Below the pieces are notes generated by a model, which saw nothing but the letters and a program-made list of their open reading frames with translations, searched no databases and was not told the origin of the DNA. Shown here piece by piece: positions 1 through 10,934 of a DNA stretch of 64,000 nt. Position numbers and translations under genes: made by a program. Origin of the DNA: Oxytricha trifallax (Eukaryota; Ciliophora; Spirotrichea; Sporadotrichida; Oxytrichidae); assembly GCA_000711775.1 (NCBI GenBank), contig ARYC01017270.1, forward strand, positions 1-64,000, read 5' to 3'. The stretch's first letter is position 1. Each line of letters starts with the position of its first letter.

Positions 1-1020
1 ACTGTAACAAACTTTTCACAATTAAAGTCAAAGTCAAGGTGAGTAATCAAGCCAAAGTTATCCAATTAGAAATCACAATACTAATAATAAGGTGTTTAAT
101 TTACAATAAATTTGAGCTTACGTTAATTTCATAATGCAGTGATTTAGCGATGATAAACCTTTTATTAGTTGAAATCATATCATTTTAGTCATTTTCTTAT
201 GCATTTGCGTTTTCATTTTCATCCTCTTCTTCCTCTTCACAAGAGAGATAATAAATTGTAAACTTTGATTATGAAAGAATTGCTATGTAAGCAAGTTCAG
301 AAATTGGACTGGAGCATATTATTCTATGAATCTTTTCATCATAATTCTACATTTAAAGATTAATTTAGTTTGAAATTCTTACAATAATGCTAATAGCTGA
401 GCCTTGGGAATTTTTATAATTCAATTAAAAAGAGCTATATTATAAAATTAGCTTATTATACTATGACTTAACTGTTTTTCTTCTTCTACTAATTACTAGG
501 TGGGGCCATTAACTTCTTATACATTCTCTTATTTATCATCTATAGGAATGATCTTATCTACTACTTATTCTTAAACTTCCTCCTCCTCTTCATCATCATC
601 CTCGTCATCATCAATTATTACATCCTCGTTTACAGCTTGTACAGTCTTAACTCTCAGTTTGTTAGTACCTTCTTAACCCATCGCAAACTATCTATTTTAC
701 TCATTATTCCCATGTCTACTAGTGCTTTTACTCAGTTGATATTGTTTAATCATCTCTTGAATGGCATATAGTATAACTTAATCGCCATCTTTGACAACTA
801 ATATATTTTCTTTCTCAATCATCCACATTTCATCCACTCTAGGTAGAGTCAACTCAAATAAGATGTTATAAGCAGAATTTGTTTAATTGCTATGGTTTAG
901 ATAGTTATAGCAATACAAAGTGCGCTTTAAATATATGAAAGCATAAGTATTAGAGTAGTGACTGCTTATTAGCATTGCTTCTATTTTATCATGAGAAGAC
1001 GAGTATTTTACCTAAAATAT
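1..1020 (-). CDS. Uncharacterised protein with acidic stretches, partial
   Basis: I do not recognise this gene. On the minus strand, reading from about 1020 down, an open frame follows an intron-like TTTTAG acceptor and contains a globular part (about 60 residues with LPRVDEMW and a following MIEKEN) and then a long acidic run (EDDDEEEEEV). A second acidic stretch (CEEEEEDENENA) lies at about 150-260 in another frame, so an intron or IES separates the two. A GTAAGC donor near 120 and a TTATTAG acceptor near 75 suggest one more small intron, and the gene leaves the window at its 3' side. The globular part resembles replication GINS subunits only vaguely. It is divergent from the gene starting at 1123, about 100 bp away, so the two may share a promoter region. 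Confidence 0.45.
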
Positions 1021-1122
1021 ATGCATTAATATTACTTAAAGAGCAGATCCAAATAATACATAATAATGTTAAGTTTAAATTCTATTTAGAATTTTAGTTA
1101 AGATTCTATAATTTAAAATAAA

Positions 1123-4100
1123 ATGAACGATAATTTTGAATTAGTTACTCATTTTGAATCATCAACTTCAAAAGTTTACAATTGTAAACCTCTTAACAAG
1201 AAATTTATGTTAAAACAAGTCTCAGATAAAACCTCTGCTAGTATTACTGCCTCTTAGCATAATGCCATCAATTAATAGCAATTACATTAGTAGTATCTAA
1301 AATGGGTAAATGTATGCCCACATCCAAATCTAATAACAGCTTATGATTATATTCCACAAAACCTTTTGCAGAAGTCACCTACTTAAATTACTGAATTTGT
1401 AGAAAATGCCCCAAATTTATCAGACTTTATAAAGATTTAAAAGTACCTGATTCAAAATGATGATGATAAAATGAGATTACTTTTGTAGTTTATTGAACAA
1501 ATTAGTGATACTCTCAGATATTTCTAATTGTTCTTACTTAATCCTTAATTTATATTTTAATATAGTTAATTGATTGTGCATAGAATCATCTACCTCATTG
1601 TAATTTGAGCTCATAATAAATATTGGTCTAAACACTTCACTAAAACTAGGGCTTAATTCAATAAATGTAGGAAAATGAAATAATTCAGCCTCATATGTAA
1701 AATTAAAAGGACTCTCATCATAAATTCTCAGTTACTAACTTTAAGCCGTGGTTATATTTAAACGAATCTATGGATGCATTTACTGACAGTGAAAACAAAC
1801 AGAGATACACTTAATTCATTGAAAAACGCAAAAAACCTATAAATTAAGTAGATAGTGAAGTTTAAGCTTATAAAAATGATTTCAAAAGTTTCATTTTAAT
1901 TATTATGGAACTTATTGGCATATTTGATGAAGAAAATAACAACTACATTGGTATAAATAACTAAAGTTTTTAAATGCCAGAGAAATTTATAAATTAATCA
2001 GGATTTAAGGAAATAATAGATGTGATAGAACTCTAAAGAGAAGCCCTAAAAGCTTAAGATATTGCTTAAATTATAGCTATTTATGATAAAATAAACTTAA
2101 AAATAAAGAGGTAATTGAAACTGTACTTTGATAGTGAACTATAATTTAATCATTAAATAAACGAGTAATCCAGAGTGAAGCATTTAATTCAAAACATAAA
2201 CAATAGAGCTCTAGTATTATATTATTAAGATAGGTTACAAGAAGCTTTTGAATTGATTAATTAGCATAAAGAAATATTAAAAGGAAACTTTCACATGTTT
2301 TTGAATCATTAGCTTATGAAATGGAATTAAGGCTTGTTAATGGATCATTAACTCATTAAAAATTTAATGGGATGTCAATTAATATTTTGCAGCAAAATTA
2401 AATAAATGTATATAAATTAATTGTTCTAATATTTAGATAAATTTTCAATAACAAATTCAGATTAAGAGTAGATTTAGTTAAAAGAGGATTTCTTTGCAAA
2501 AGCCTAGTAATTATAAGGTGAAAAATATGATTTAAATAAATCAATTAATTAAAACTTTGAGAGATTATTCTATAAATACAAAGGTTTAGAAAATTAAATA
2601 TTAAAAATAAATGATGAAGTTAAGGGTTTAGCTATATCAAGAGATGAAAAGCACGTACTTGTAGTGACCCACACATAGTTTATAGTTTATAACTTTTAAA
2701 ATCTAAATTCAAACTAGCCTTAATTTCAAGCGAAAACTTACTAATTCAGCTTGTTCTAAGATCAAAATACTCCTTATCTTCTTATCTTGGATGATTAATA
2801 AATGAAAAGAGGAACTAATCTAATAAATGACACTGCCTATGAGAGTGGGGATGATTATACTTTGCAAATCTCTGAATAAATAGACAAACTTCTAGAGTAA
2901 CATAATAATGTAACTCCAATTGAAAATTCTGTACAAGATAAAAAAAAATCGACATATGATGTTAAAAAGAATGTAAAGTAAACTTTTTTCTTGGGAGACC
3001 TTTACTTCTGTGATATTCACGAAAATGCAAACTACATTTTATTATATCAAAAGGATTTCGGTGTTAAAGAATCCACATAATAACTTTACTACTTTGATTT
3101 AAAAGATCCAGAAAACCTTTAATATCAGATGTTTAGTAACTTATAAGACATAATAAAAACTGATAGTTATCCAACTCAGATAACATCAATTAGTTTCCAT
3201 CATGATTACAATGATTCCCAGCTGCTAAGAGTAAGAACTAATAAATCTCAAGAAATGACATTGGACTTGAAAAACAATAAGATTTTTAATGCAAAACAGA
3301 TACCCATGCTTCCTTTGTCAATCTTCAATAAACCAGAGGAATATTATGACAATTTTGATAGCACCAAATAATTCATCTTTGATAATCAAAGAATAGGCAA
3401 TTTTATAGCAATTCCTGAATTGGACTGTAAAATAATTGCAGGGTATGATATTGAATTGGAATATTTCTTCGTTTTTGATACTAAAAGAGGCTAAATATTC
3501 AGAAAGTTTAAGTTATTTTAAGAAATTCTATTGGATTCTTAATAATTTCCAGATTTTGATAATCAAAACGACTAAAATCAATAGAAAATTGTGAGACAGC
3601 CATTACGTATAGTAGTTAAAGATATTTAACACTTTTAAATTTCACCAAATGGCAGTTATTTAATTATGATTTACAGACAGCAAATGTTCCTGATCAATGT
3701 AAAACTAGATGATGAAGTAAATTAATTACTTAAACCCAATAATCTCATCAATGACTTCAAGTAGAAAATTTAATATACTCAGACAAGTAAAGCAAAGGAA
3801 GAAACTTAGAATAAAACCTCCGTTATTGATAGACTGGTAAGTAGCTATAATCAATTAACGAATAAAAATCAAAATGAGGGATAGAGGTAAGAAGTTTTTT
3901 AATTTTTAATAAATAATTTTTAGAAACGATGGATTGTTGGGACTATAGCAGCTTATAGATGAAGCTATGTAAGAACCAAAATAATTATTCAAAGATCCTA
4001 TTGCATTTTAAGCCGTAAGAGAATACTACACATTAAAGAATAATGTAAAGAAAAATGAAGTTTTAGGATTAAGTTACATGGGAACTTTTGATTAAGTAAG

Positions 4101-4203
4101 TTAAATAGACTATATCAATAATCTGCTCTTTAAATAAATTATTGGCATTAAGTAGGAAATTTTCTTGCTAATATTGATAATTTATACGAGATAATATTAG
4201 TGA
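1123..4203 (+). CDS. Pseudokinase-like N-terminus plus propeller-like protein
   Basis: The frame runs from ATG 1123 to TGA 4203 using many TAA/TAG glutamines. Roughly the first 170 residues look like a protein kinase fold whose catalytic loop reads HCNLSSQQILV where active kinases have HRDLKPEN, so the Arg-Asp pair is absent and it is probably a pseudokinase. A frame change near 1505-1560 just before this loop implies an intron or IES whose ends I could not fix. From about residue 480 the protein has repeated beta-strand-like blocks typical of WD-type propellers. A clear 34-nt intron (GTAAGA to TTTTAG) lies at 3891-3924. The last 15 codons are hydrophobic and may already be non-coding. I cannot name a family. 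Length is about 1,000 aa. Confidence 0.6.
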
Positions 4204-4209
4204 TCATTT

Positions 4210-5225
4210 TAAGTCTACCCTTATTTACATAAGACACTAACATGAGGATAAGTCGGATTTCCAACTTCATAATTAGTAATAAAATCAAATTTAATCACTA
4301 AACTTTGACCTGGTACCCCATCAAAACCCATTCCATTATCATAATAAATGCCAGTCAATGAATCAATATTAGGCGTTAGATTCTAAATAATAAAAGCAAA
4401 TCCTGTTCCATAGTTCTCTCTGCATACTGTTGATACACATTCCCTACAGAAATATTTTATCAGCATAATTATAAACTAACTTTGAGGGATGTAGTATTTG
4501 AACAGAAAATTCAGTCTCAAAGCCAAAAGCAACCAGCTATTTATCTTTTGTTGTTATAGAACCCTTTGAATTAGGTAAATGCTGAGTTAATCTTAAAGCA
4601 AATTAACACAGTTAAGGTCTATCATAGATCTAAGCTTCAGCAGAATAATGATGCTGTGGTTTTTAAAGGTAAGTCCTGTCTGTTCCATAAGAGGCACCTA
4701 GGTATACTCTTGGGTTCTTAGAATAGTCTATCTTTGAAGCATATTAGTCATTTATAGGGTCTTTTATCAAGCTATAATTAGATTGAGTTAAATCTATTCC
4801 TGTTTTCAATAGTAGATAATTTAATACGAAATCAAACTTTATTGCCTGAAATAACTTACTATTCTGTGTCATAAACAGTTGGATCATTTCTATTTTATGA
4901 AAATTAAAAGAAATCAATTGGAGGCCTCTCAATGCCAGATAAAGTCTGATTATTAACTCTGAAATAAGGAAGAGTTGATATGCATTTCTCTGGAAAATCA
5001 ACAGAATAAAAGTCTAATTTAGCATCATCTAAAACATCAATAAGTTATACATAATTTGATTTTACTTCCTAGGTTTAAATTAACTAATGAACCTGCCCCA
5101 ATTAATCCAAAGAAATTATCATAAGCAATGTCACAAAAAGCAATTTCAATACTTAAAGCACTTAAAATTAAGATTAGCTTTTTTATCATTTTTTTAAAAT
5201 TATAATTATATATAGTTTTGTTCAT
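4210..5225 (-). CDS. Secreted L-type lectin-like protein, 3' end missing
   Basis: ATG at 5225 opens a hydrophobic leader (MIKKLILILSALSIEIAFC begins 12 residues in), which is a likely signal peptide. The body ends in a legume-type lectin signature: a GTGFAFIIQN strand, then a YYDNGMGFDGVPGQSLVIKFD block, and PTYPHVSV matching the metal-binding Asp/Asn-His region of L-type lectins. Small introns are visible: about 22 nt after residue 60 and 37 nt ending in CTGTAG before a Cys-rich KECVSTVCRENYG segment. The lectin fold should run some 40 residues past the last recognisable strand, but the frame continues without TGA into the opposite-strand gene that ends at 4203. The missing 3' end is therefore probably carried by another MDS outside this stretch. 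Confidence 0.6.
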
Positions 5226-5256
5226 TTTTTTAATTTAATTTAAATTATTTATTGTT

Positions 5257-8094
5257 TCATGTTTAATCAGCAATTTAAGATTGATTGGTTATTATTTTAA
5301 TAACAGGCATATTTCCTTCATGAACAGCATAATGAAGAGCAGTCCAACTGTCATCAAAAACATTTTTCTGATCGACTTTGACATCGCTCTTCTTAAGCAA
5401 TTCTTCAATAATTTAATAGTCTAAATTTGTCTCAATTGCATTCCACAGCTTCTCCTGATTGGTCATGTACTCATTATCATCATCATCTTGGACCTCATTC
5501 ATATCATTATCATATATTTAGTTTGTAGTTGATTTTTCGAAATGATTGTTGGCATCTGTAAGTTTGCGATCTTATGATCTAGATTACTATCTGGCGGAGT
5601 TATAGTCTTTGATAGGCTTGCGTTAAGCACTTTACATCACTATATGAGCAGTGAGTATGGTTGAGAGACCAGTTGAATTTGTTTGACTTGTGCTACCTGG
5701 CAACTTATTTTAGATGCTCTTTCTTTGAGTTGCTATTTATTGTTTGGCTTTCTTGAGTTCACCAACTGAACTGATTCTTGAGAGGGCTTTATTTAAGGAT
5801 ATTTAGTGATTAGGACTATAGTACCTTTAAGACTCTCGTTTGTTCTCAAAGGCTGATTAATTTTAAGTCAATCTATGACTTTCTAGGACTTAAGAAGTTT
5901 TACTGGAATTGAATTTTAAATCTTTTGAAGACTCGTTTATCCTGAGTTATTTTGCACCCTCTGAACTCAAATTTCTCAAAAGCTATGAACTCGATTAATT
6001 TTGGCTTTAATTGTGTATTAAAGTTTATTGACTATTGTTATTAGCAGTGGCATTGCTCTACTGATTTTTCTTAAATTAACTGTTTTAGCTAGTTTTAGAT
6101 TACTAAATGAATCTATTGAACTAGGGTGAGCTATTTTACTGCTTGAAATTTAGAATGCTTTAAGACTAATTTACTTGTACAGTACTTTAACCTGAATTAT
6201 AAATCGATTCTTTATCTTCTTTTGATAAAATAACTTACTACTACTGCTCAGATCTGTTTAAATTTATAACACCACTTTTACTCCCATTTAAAGTTTAACT
6301 TTGACCAGGTTACTACTTTCTAATCATTAACTTGCTTTTGATAACTGTATTATTGATTGAATTTATTGAGAAACGAGGTGATCCAAATATTGTTTAATTT
6401 TTGGGTGAGATTTTTGTAGAGATCGGTATCACTTTGATTTATGGCCTCATTTTTTCATTGCTTTAAGTTATGGAGTGAGAAGAGGTTAAGTATGCTTGTG
6501 AGTGTGATTCTATAGTCTAGTTTATATGCTTTCCTGGTATTATTTCTACTTTTGTAGAAGGATATTTACTACCAAACTCTTTGCTGCTATCTGAAATATC
6601 AAGATTTAGCTGCTTAATATTTTGGTGTTTCATTTTATAAAATGCATTAAAAATTAAAATAATGCTTAAGCGAAGTTAATTTTTGATTGTTTAAGGACCA
6701 CCTACGACCTTAAGTAAGTTATTATTAATTGAGTTATTGTTATTTAGATGCAACTCAACTACTCTCTTATTGTAGCTGTTTATGCTTGTCCTCTTATCAA
6801 AATTATTTGTATTTCCTACTCCACTAGTTTAATCATGCTGACCTTAGCTGACTTTATCGCTGTCTGTACTTTTCAGCATATCATTGCTTTCTCTCATGCT
6901 ATTGATTGAAGTTGAAGATTTTACATTGTAATACATGGCCTTTTTGTTGTTGAGTGACTAAGCCAGATTGTTATTTACTGTATTATTAACTTGTAGTGGT
7001 TAAGAATGGTAGTTGCTATCAGTGTTAGATTGCAGCATTCTGTTTCCAACACTATTTTACTGCTGTAATGAGAGTTAATGCTGTTGAGAAATGTGCATTT
7101 TCAAACTTGTGGTGCTCTAACTACTTGAAACACTATACGGACTCTTTAAGCTTTAATAATGAAGCATACTGGTGCTGCTTGAAAGCTGTTTCTATTGTTG
7201 GTGATTTTAAGAAAGTTGGCTTAATTTATTGGTGGCCAAAATTACTGATTACTTGGGATGCTTGATTGAGTGATGTGATTAGTTATGATGAGAATTTACT
7301 TTGTTCAGATTTTAGTTCTGACTGTTCACTAATTAGTACTGGTGCATTTATGATTCCATCACTCTGGATGAGTTGATTTTAATCTTAGATTCACTTTTAC
7401 AACCTTCTTCTGATAAAACAACTAATGAACCGAATTCCTTCGATTAAGAATGCATAAGTTGCTAGTGATTGTTATTCATATCCTGCTCACTTTATCTAAA
7501 TGTCTTAAGTTTAGCCTAACTATAGTTGTGCTGCATAGTCTGAGGAACATTCTTGCTTGGGTTGTTGCAGCTGACATGTACTTTAATGTTACTTAAGGAT
7601 TTTATCATTTAGTCACTGCCTTTGTTTTACAGCACTTCATAATTTGACAAATTGTGATTGTTGCTTTACCCAACTGTATTTCGTTGGTGTTAGTGGTGAC
7701 TTGAAATCTGGTTATTAGCCGTGGGTTTATGCGGTAGTTCACAGTATGAATCGTCTGTTATGGCTGTCTAAGTTTACAATAAGGCATTGGAATTGGCAAT
7801 GAATGGTATCATTTTATTGTAGCTTTGATCATAACTCGCCAACATTTGCAGATTATTGTTTTCATTTGAATTACTGCTGCTATACTTCTGTATGGATAAA
7901 AGCTACTGCTATTAAGAATGAGGAGTAGGTGAAAGCATTTACTAGGGTGAATGGAAATAGGTGAAAGCTTTTTGGTTGCTATTTTAATGGTTCATGTTCT
8001 GAATTGATGCAGTAGTTGTGTTGCTGTACTAATGGCTTTGTAGTTATTAAGGTGAGTTGAAATGAGTTGAACGATGAATCAGATTAAAACCCAT
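5257..8094 (-). CDS. 945-aa Ser/Asn/Gln-rich protein with C-terminal ankyrin repeats
   Basis: A single uninterrupted frame of 946 codons runs from ATG 8094 to TGA 5257 with no intron needed. Most of the protein is low-complexity Ser, Asn, Gln and Lys, typical of ciliate regulatory or cytoskeletal proteins. An acidic linker with DDDDNEYM leads into about 60 C-terminal residues with ankyrin signatures (KLWNAIETN, then DDSWTALHYAVHEGNMPVIK), which normally bind other proteins. A hydrophobic stretch near the middle (around 6640-6700) is unlike the rest and could hide a small in-frame IES. It is convergent with nothing and lies tail-to-head with the lectin-like gene. Function unknown; ankyrin assignment is firm. 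Confidence 0.75.
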
Positions 8095-8438
8095 GTAATT
8101 TGTCAAATTAAAACTTAAATATATAGTGTTTTATAATTTAATAAATTTTTATTTATAATTTATTAATAAAAATATATAGAAAGTAATGGGGTATTTTAAT
8201 TGTTATGATTAACTGTTGATGCAGAGTATTATGAATTATCTGCCATTCTAATTAAAAAAATTTGCTTAATATATTTTATAAAACTAATTTACTCATTCTA
8301 TGTTATATTGACATGGAAATATCATGATAGAAATTAGTTGAATTTATTAGCAAATTACTCTTAGATAGTATTTATTATCAAAAGTTAATACTACTATTTT
8401 TATGAAAAATTTTGATGATTAAGAAAAGGAAAAAAATC

Positions 8439-8522
8439 TGCAAGCGGTGGGATTTGAACCCACGAGGACTCACGCCCATCAGATCTTGAGTCTGACGCCT
8501 TAGACCGCTCGGCCACACTTGC
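8439..8522 (-). tRNA. tRNA-Leu, anticodon CAA
   Basis: The minus strand folds into a type II tRNA: acceptor GCAAGTG pairs with the 3' CGCTTGC, the D-arm contains GGCCGAGCGGTCTAAGG, the anticodon stem TCAGA/TCTGA encloses the loop CTCAAGA (anticodon CAA), a long variable arm follows as in all tRNA-Leu, and the T-arm has GGTTCAAATCC. No intron and no encoded CCA. The discriminator base is A, as expected for Leu. Confidence 0.96.
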
Positions 8523-8670
8523 TTTTACAAGGGTTTAGTACTTTCCCCTCATTTTATATCACTCTCTCGCATGTTTGCAAAGTAATCCGAAAAAGAACCT
8601 GCATGATATAGTTTGTTTGATTGTTTCGATAATTATAAATATAAATTTGACTTGTATTTATATAATTTTC

Positions 8671-9282
8671 ATGGAAGGCTAATCTCTGCACTAGTAAAAC
8701 TAAGAACCCACTAATAAACAAGGCAATCTATTGAATCAGCAGAGTTCCTTCGATCCTGCCAAGCATGAGTAGCAGCATAGAGCGCGCATCCATAACAACA
8801 CTCACTTTATCAAAGCCCAGAACTTGATTTTCTCAAATATAAGCAGTGTGGACAGATTGATAGCGTATTCTTTGAATCAAAACAGTCAATCACTGGCTCG
8901 CACTAAACATCAATAAGTACTCAGTTTGATAAATAACTTTGAGCAGCCTAATGCATAGGGTGATGCTTTGAAGATGAAGATTAAGTTTCAGCAGATTATG
9001 CAGGGGAGGTTACAGTAGAGTGCCTAGATGCAAGCAGCTTCAGAAGAAGAGAATGAAGAGGAAGAGGAAGACTTTGCTGAGTATGATGAGGAAGAGGAGG
9101 ATAATGATGAGGATGTGCCTGATCTGATTGAGATGGAAGATGATGATGAGGTGCAAATTAGCACTGTGTAATAGTAATAACAAGAACATCCAAGAAGGAC
9201 TGATGAAAACATGGATAATGAATGGGAGAATGGAAGTGATGATTGGCAGTCTGCAAACGATGATGAAGATCAGGAACTTTGA
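8671..9282 (+). CDS. Small acidic protein, 203 aa
   Basis: A complete frame runs from ATG 8671 to TGA 9282 without introns. The N-terminal 60 residues are Gln/His-rich; residues about 50-110 look alpha-helical (INNFEQ, KMKIKFQQIM); the C-terminal 90 residues are strongly acidic (EEEENEEEEED, YDEEEEDNDED). Such acidic tails are common in histone chaperones and nucleolar proteins, but no diagnostic domain is visible and I cannot name it. The start is the first ATG after an A+T-rich leader of about 20 bp. Confidence 0.7.
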
Positions 9283-9339
9283 GAAAGAAATGTAAGAGTT
9301 ATGATTAAATTTGTAATAGTACTGTAAATAATTTAATTA

Positions 9340-9840
9340 CCAATTAAACTTCATCATATAATAATCTTCACTTATAAAATTGTATAATTTTATCTTCTTC
9401 AATATAAATTCATTAGACTTTTCTTACAAGCACAATTAATGAACCTTCTATGTCATAGTTATAATTATTTAAATTATAAACTATTTTATAATAATTTAGT
9501 TGTTAATTATTATAAACAATACAGTTCTAATTTGACTACCGTATTCGAATTCAACCTGGCTAATATATGCATCAATCTTTGTGTTTAGTAGGTTCTTTCC
9601 CTACACATACAAGCCATTGACAAATGAATCAGCTTTAGATTTTGACACTCCAGATAGTAATTTCTCCCTCTCCTGTTCTATATCTCTTTATTCTTAGGCT
9701 AGTTGATCAGGGAATTGTGCCACACTCAATTGGTAATCTACATCTGACTGCTGAGATTGGTAGACTGCGAATACTTTAATTGAGGCGTCACTTGTTGTCT
9801 CTGTGTATGCGAAAATGCTAAAAGATATACAATAAATTAT
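9340..9840 (-). CDS. Probable secreted small protein, ends uncertain
   Basis: On the minus strand an open frame of about 110 residues begins with a hydrophobic stretch (LLIIYCISFSIFAYT) that looks like a signal peptide and continues with a Gln/Glu-rich helical region containing AQEQRDIEQEREKLL and then VEFEYGSQIRT. A second short exon (YDIEGSLIVLVRKV, then TGA) lies just downstream in another frame, separated by about 40 bp flanked by the direct repeat GTTTATAAT. That piece could be an intron or an IES. No ATG precedes the leader in frame before a TGA, so the true start lies across another break. Product unknown. Confidence 0.4.
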
Positions 9841-9871
9841 TAGCAAATGCACTTCAAGATGTGTCTGTTGA

Positions 9872-10078
9872 ATGAGAGAGCTTCTTTCAACTGTAGTTCA
9901 AGTTGAGATTACTCAGACATTTATTGTTAATCATAGGTTTCAATGTGCAAATTGTACTATGATTAAGGTAGATGAGCAGGACTGTCAAGTTTGTAGAAGA
10001 GACACTCTAAAATCTAAGGTTGAAGTTGCACTATTCCCAATAAATACAGTTGATTCTCTGAGAATTGTTAACTAATGA
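9872..10078 (+). CDS. Small CxxC-pair ORF, 68 aa, doubtful
   Basis: ATG 9872 to TGA 10078 encodes 68 residues with two CxxC pairs (CANC and CQVC, 13 residues apart) that could bind zinc. It starts directly after an in-frame TGA and stands alone between two minus-strand genes. With TGA as the only stop, open frames this long arise by chance, so this is only a candidate. The spacing of the cysteines is the sole positive evidence. Confidence 0.25.
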
Positions 10079-10153
10079 AGGAGAATAAGAATAACTAAAA
10101 TTAGACTTACCTAATATAATTAAGGAGTTACTCGCTCTAAATCACATCAAACT

Positions 10154-10858
10154 TCATTGTTATAATTGACACAAAATAATTTAGAAACTTTTAGGTTTAC
10201 TCGATGGATCGAATGTATACTCCAAATTGACAAAATTAGAAGCTAAATTCATTTGATCCTGAGCATTACTCATTACCTTATAAAACAAAGGTTCAGCTGC
10301 TTGCATGTATTAACTTGGTTTCATAATAACAAGCAACTCTTAGTTATCTTGAGATGACAGTGGTGAATTTGCAATTGTCACTGGAATCAGAGTTAGCTAA
10401 GATTTTTCATTTACTGTTTGTTAAATCAGGGGCAAGTCTTTCATGAAAATGCGATATTAATCTAGATTCAAGCTGAGCGTATAGGTACTAATAAAACTAT
10501 AGAGTGGAATATTCTATAAATTATATAAGTTTGAGCTTATGCATCTACAAGAGGAATGTTTACATAATTTAGAAATTGAAATACTTTGCTTGAAAACTTC
10601 AAGTAATTGGTTAATGATTATGTAAGTAGTTGGGTTCATTTTTGTTTCCTGAGTTTCTTATGGTCTTTGCACTGATTCTACTTTTTGTTATGGCTAAGAC
10701 TTGATTGTGACTAAAGCAGGCTATTCATTAATTGCTAAAAATTGATTGTAAACTAATTATGTAATACTTTAATTAGGAGTTGACTAAATATTTCTGTTCT
10801 TTACTAAATCATCATTAATAGACTTTTTGTCTCTTGCTGCACAACAACTACCACCCAT
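10154..10858 (-). CDS. MGGSCC-type lipid-anchored protein, 234 aa
   Basis: A continuous frame runs from ATG 10858 to TGA 10154. The N-terminus MGGSCCAARDKK fits dual lipidation: Gly2 for N-myristoylation and two neighbouring Cys for palmitoylation, so a membrane-associated cytoplasmic protein is likely. The rest has no recognised domain. A Cys/His cluster (KLCKHSSCRC) near residue 100 may be real or may be a read-through of a very short intron (GTAAAC to TTGTAG). It is divergent from the kinase gene starting at 10935, only 76 bp away, so the two share a compact promoter. Confidence 0.6.
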
Positions 10859-10934
10859 TTTAAATCTTTGAATTTATAATTTTCAACTATATTATTATTC
10901 ATTGATTTAAAAGCGCTATTTCGAAAGCTTTTGA

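Noticed and set aside
7068-7265. Plus-strand ORF MRVNAVEKCAF...
   Set aside because: Lies within the 945-aa minus-strand ankyrin protein, which is open throughout.
9024-9212. Ser-rich minus-strand frame
   Set aside because: Antisense of the Glu/Asp codons of the acidic protein at 8671-9282.
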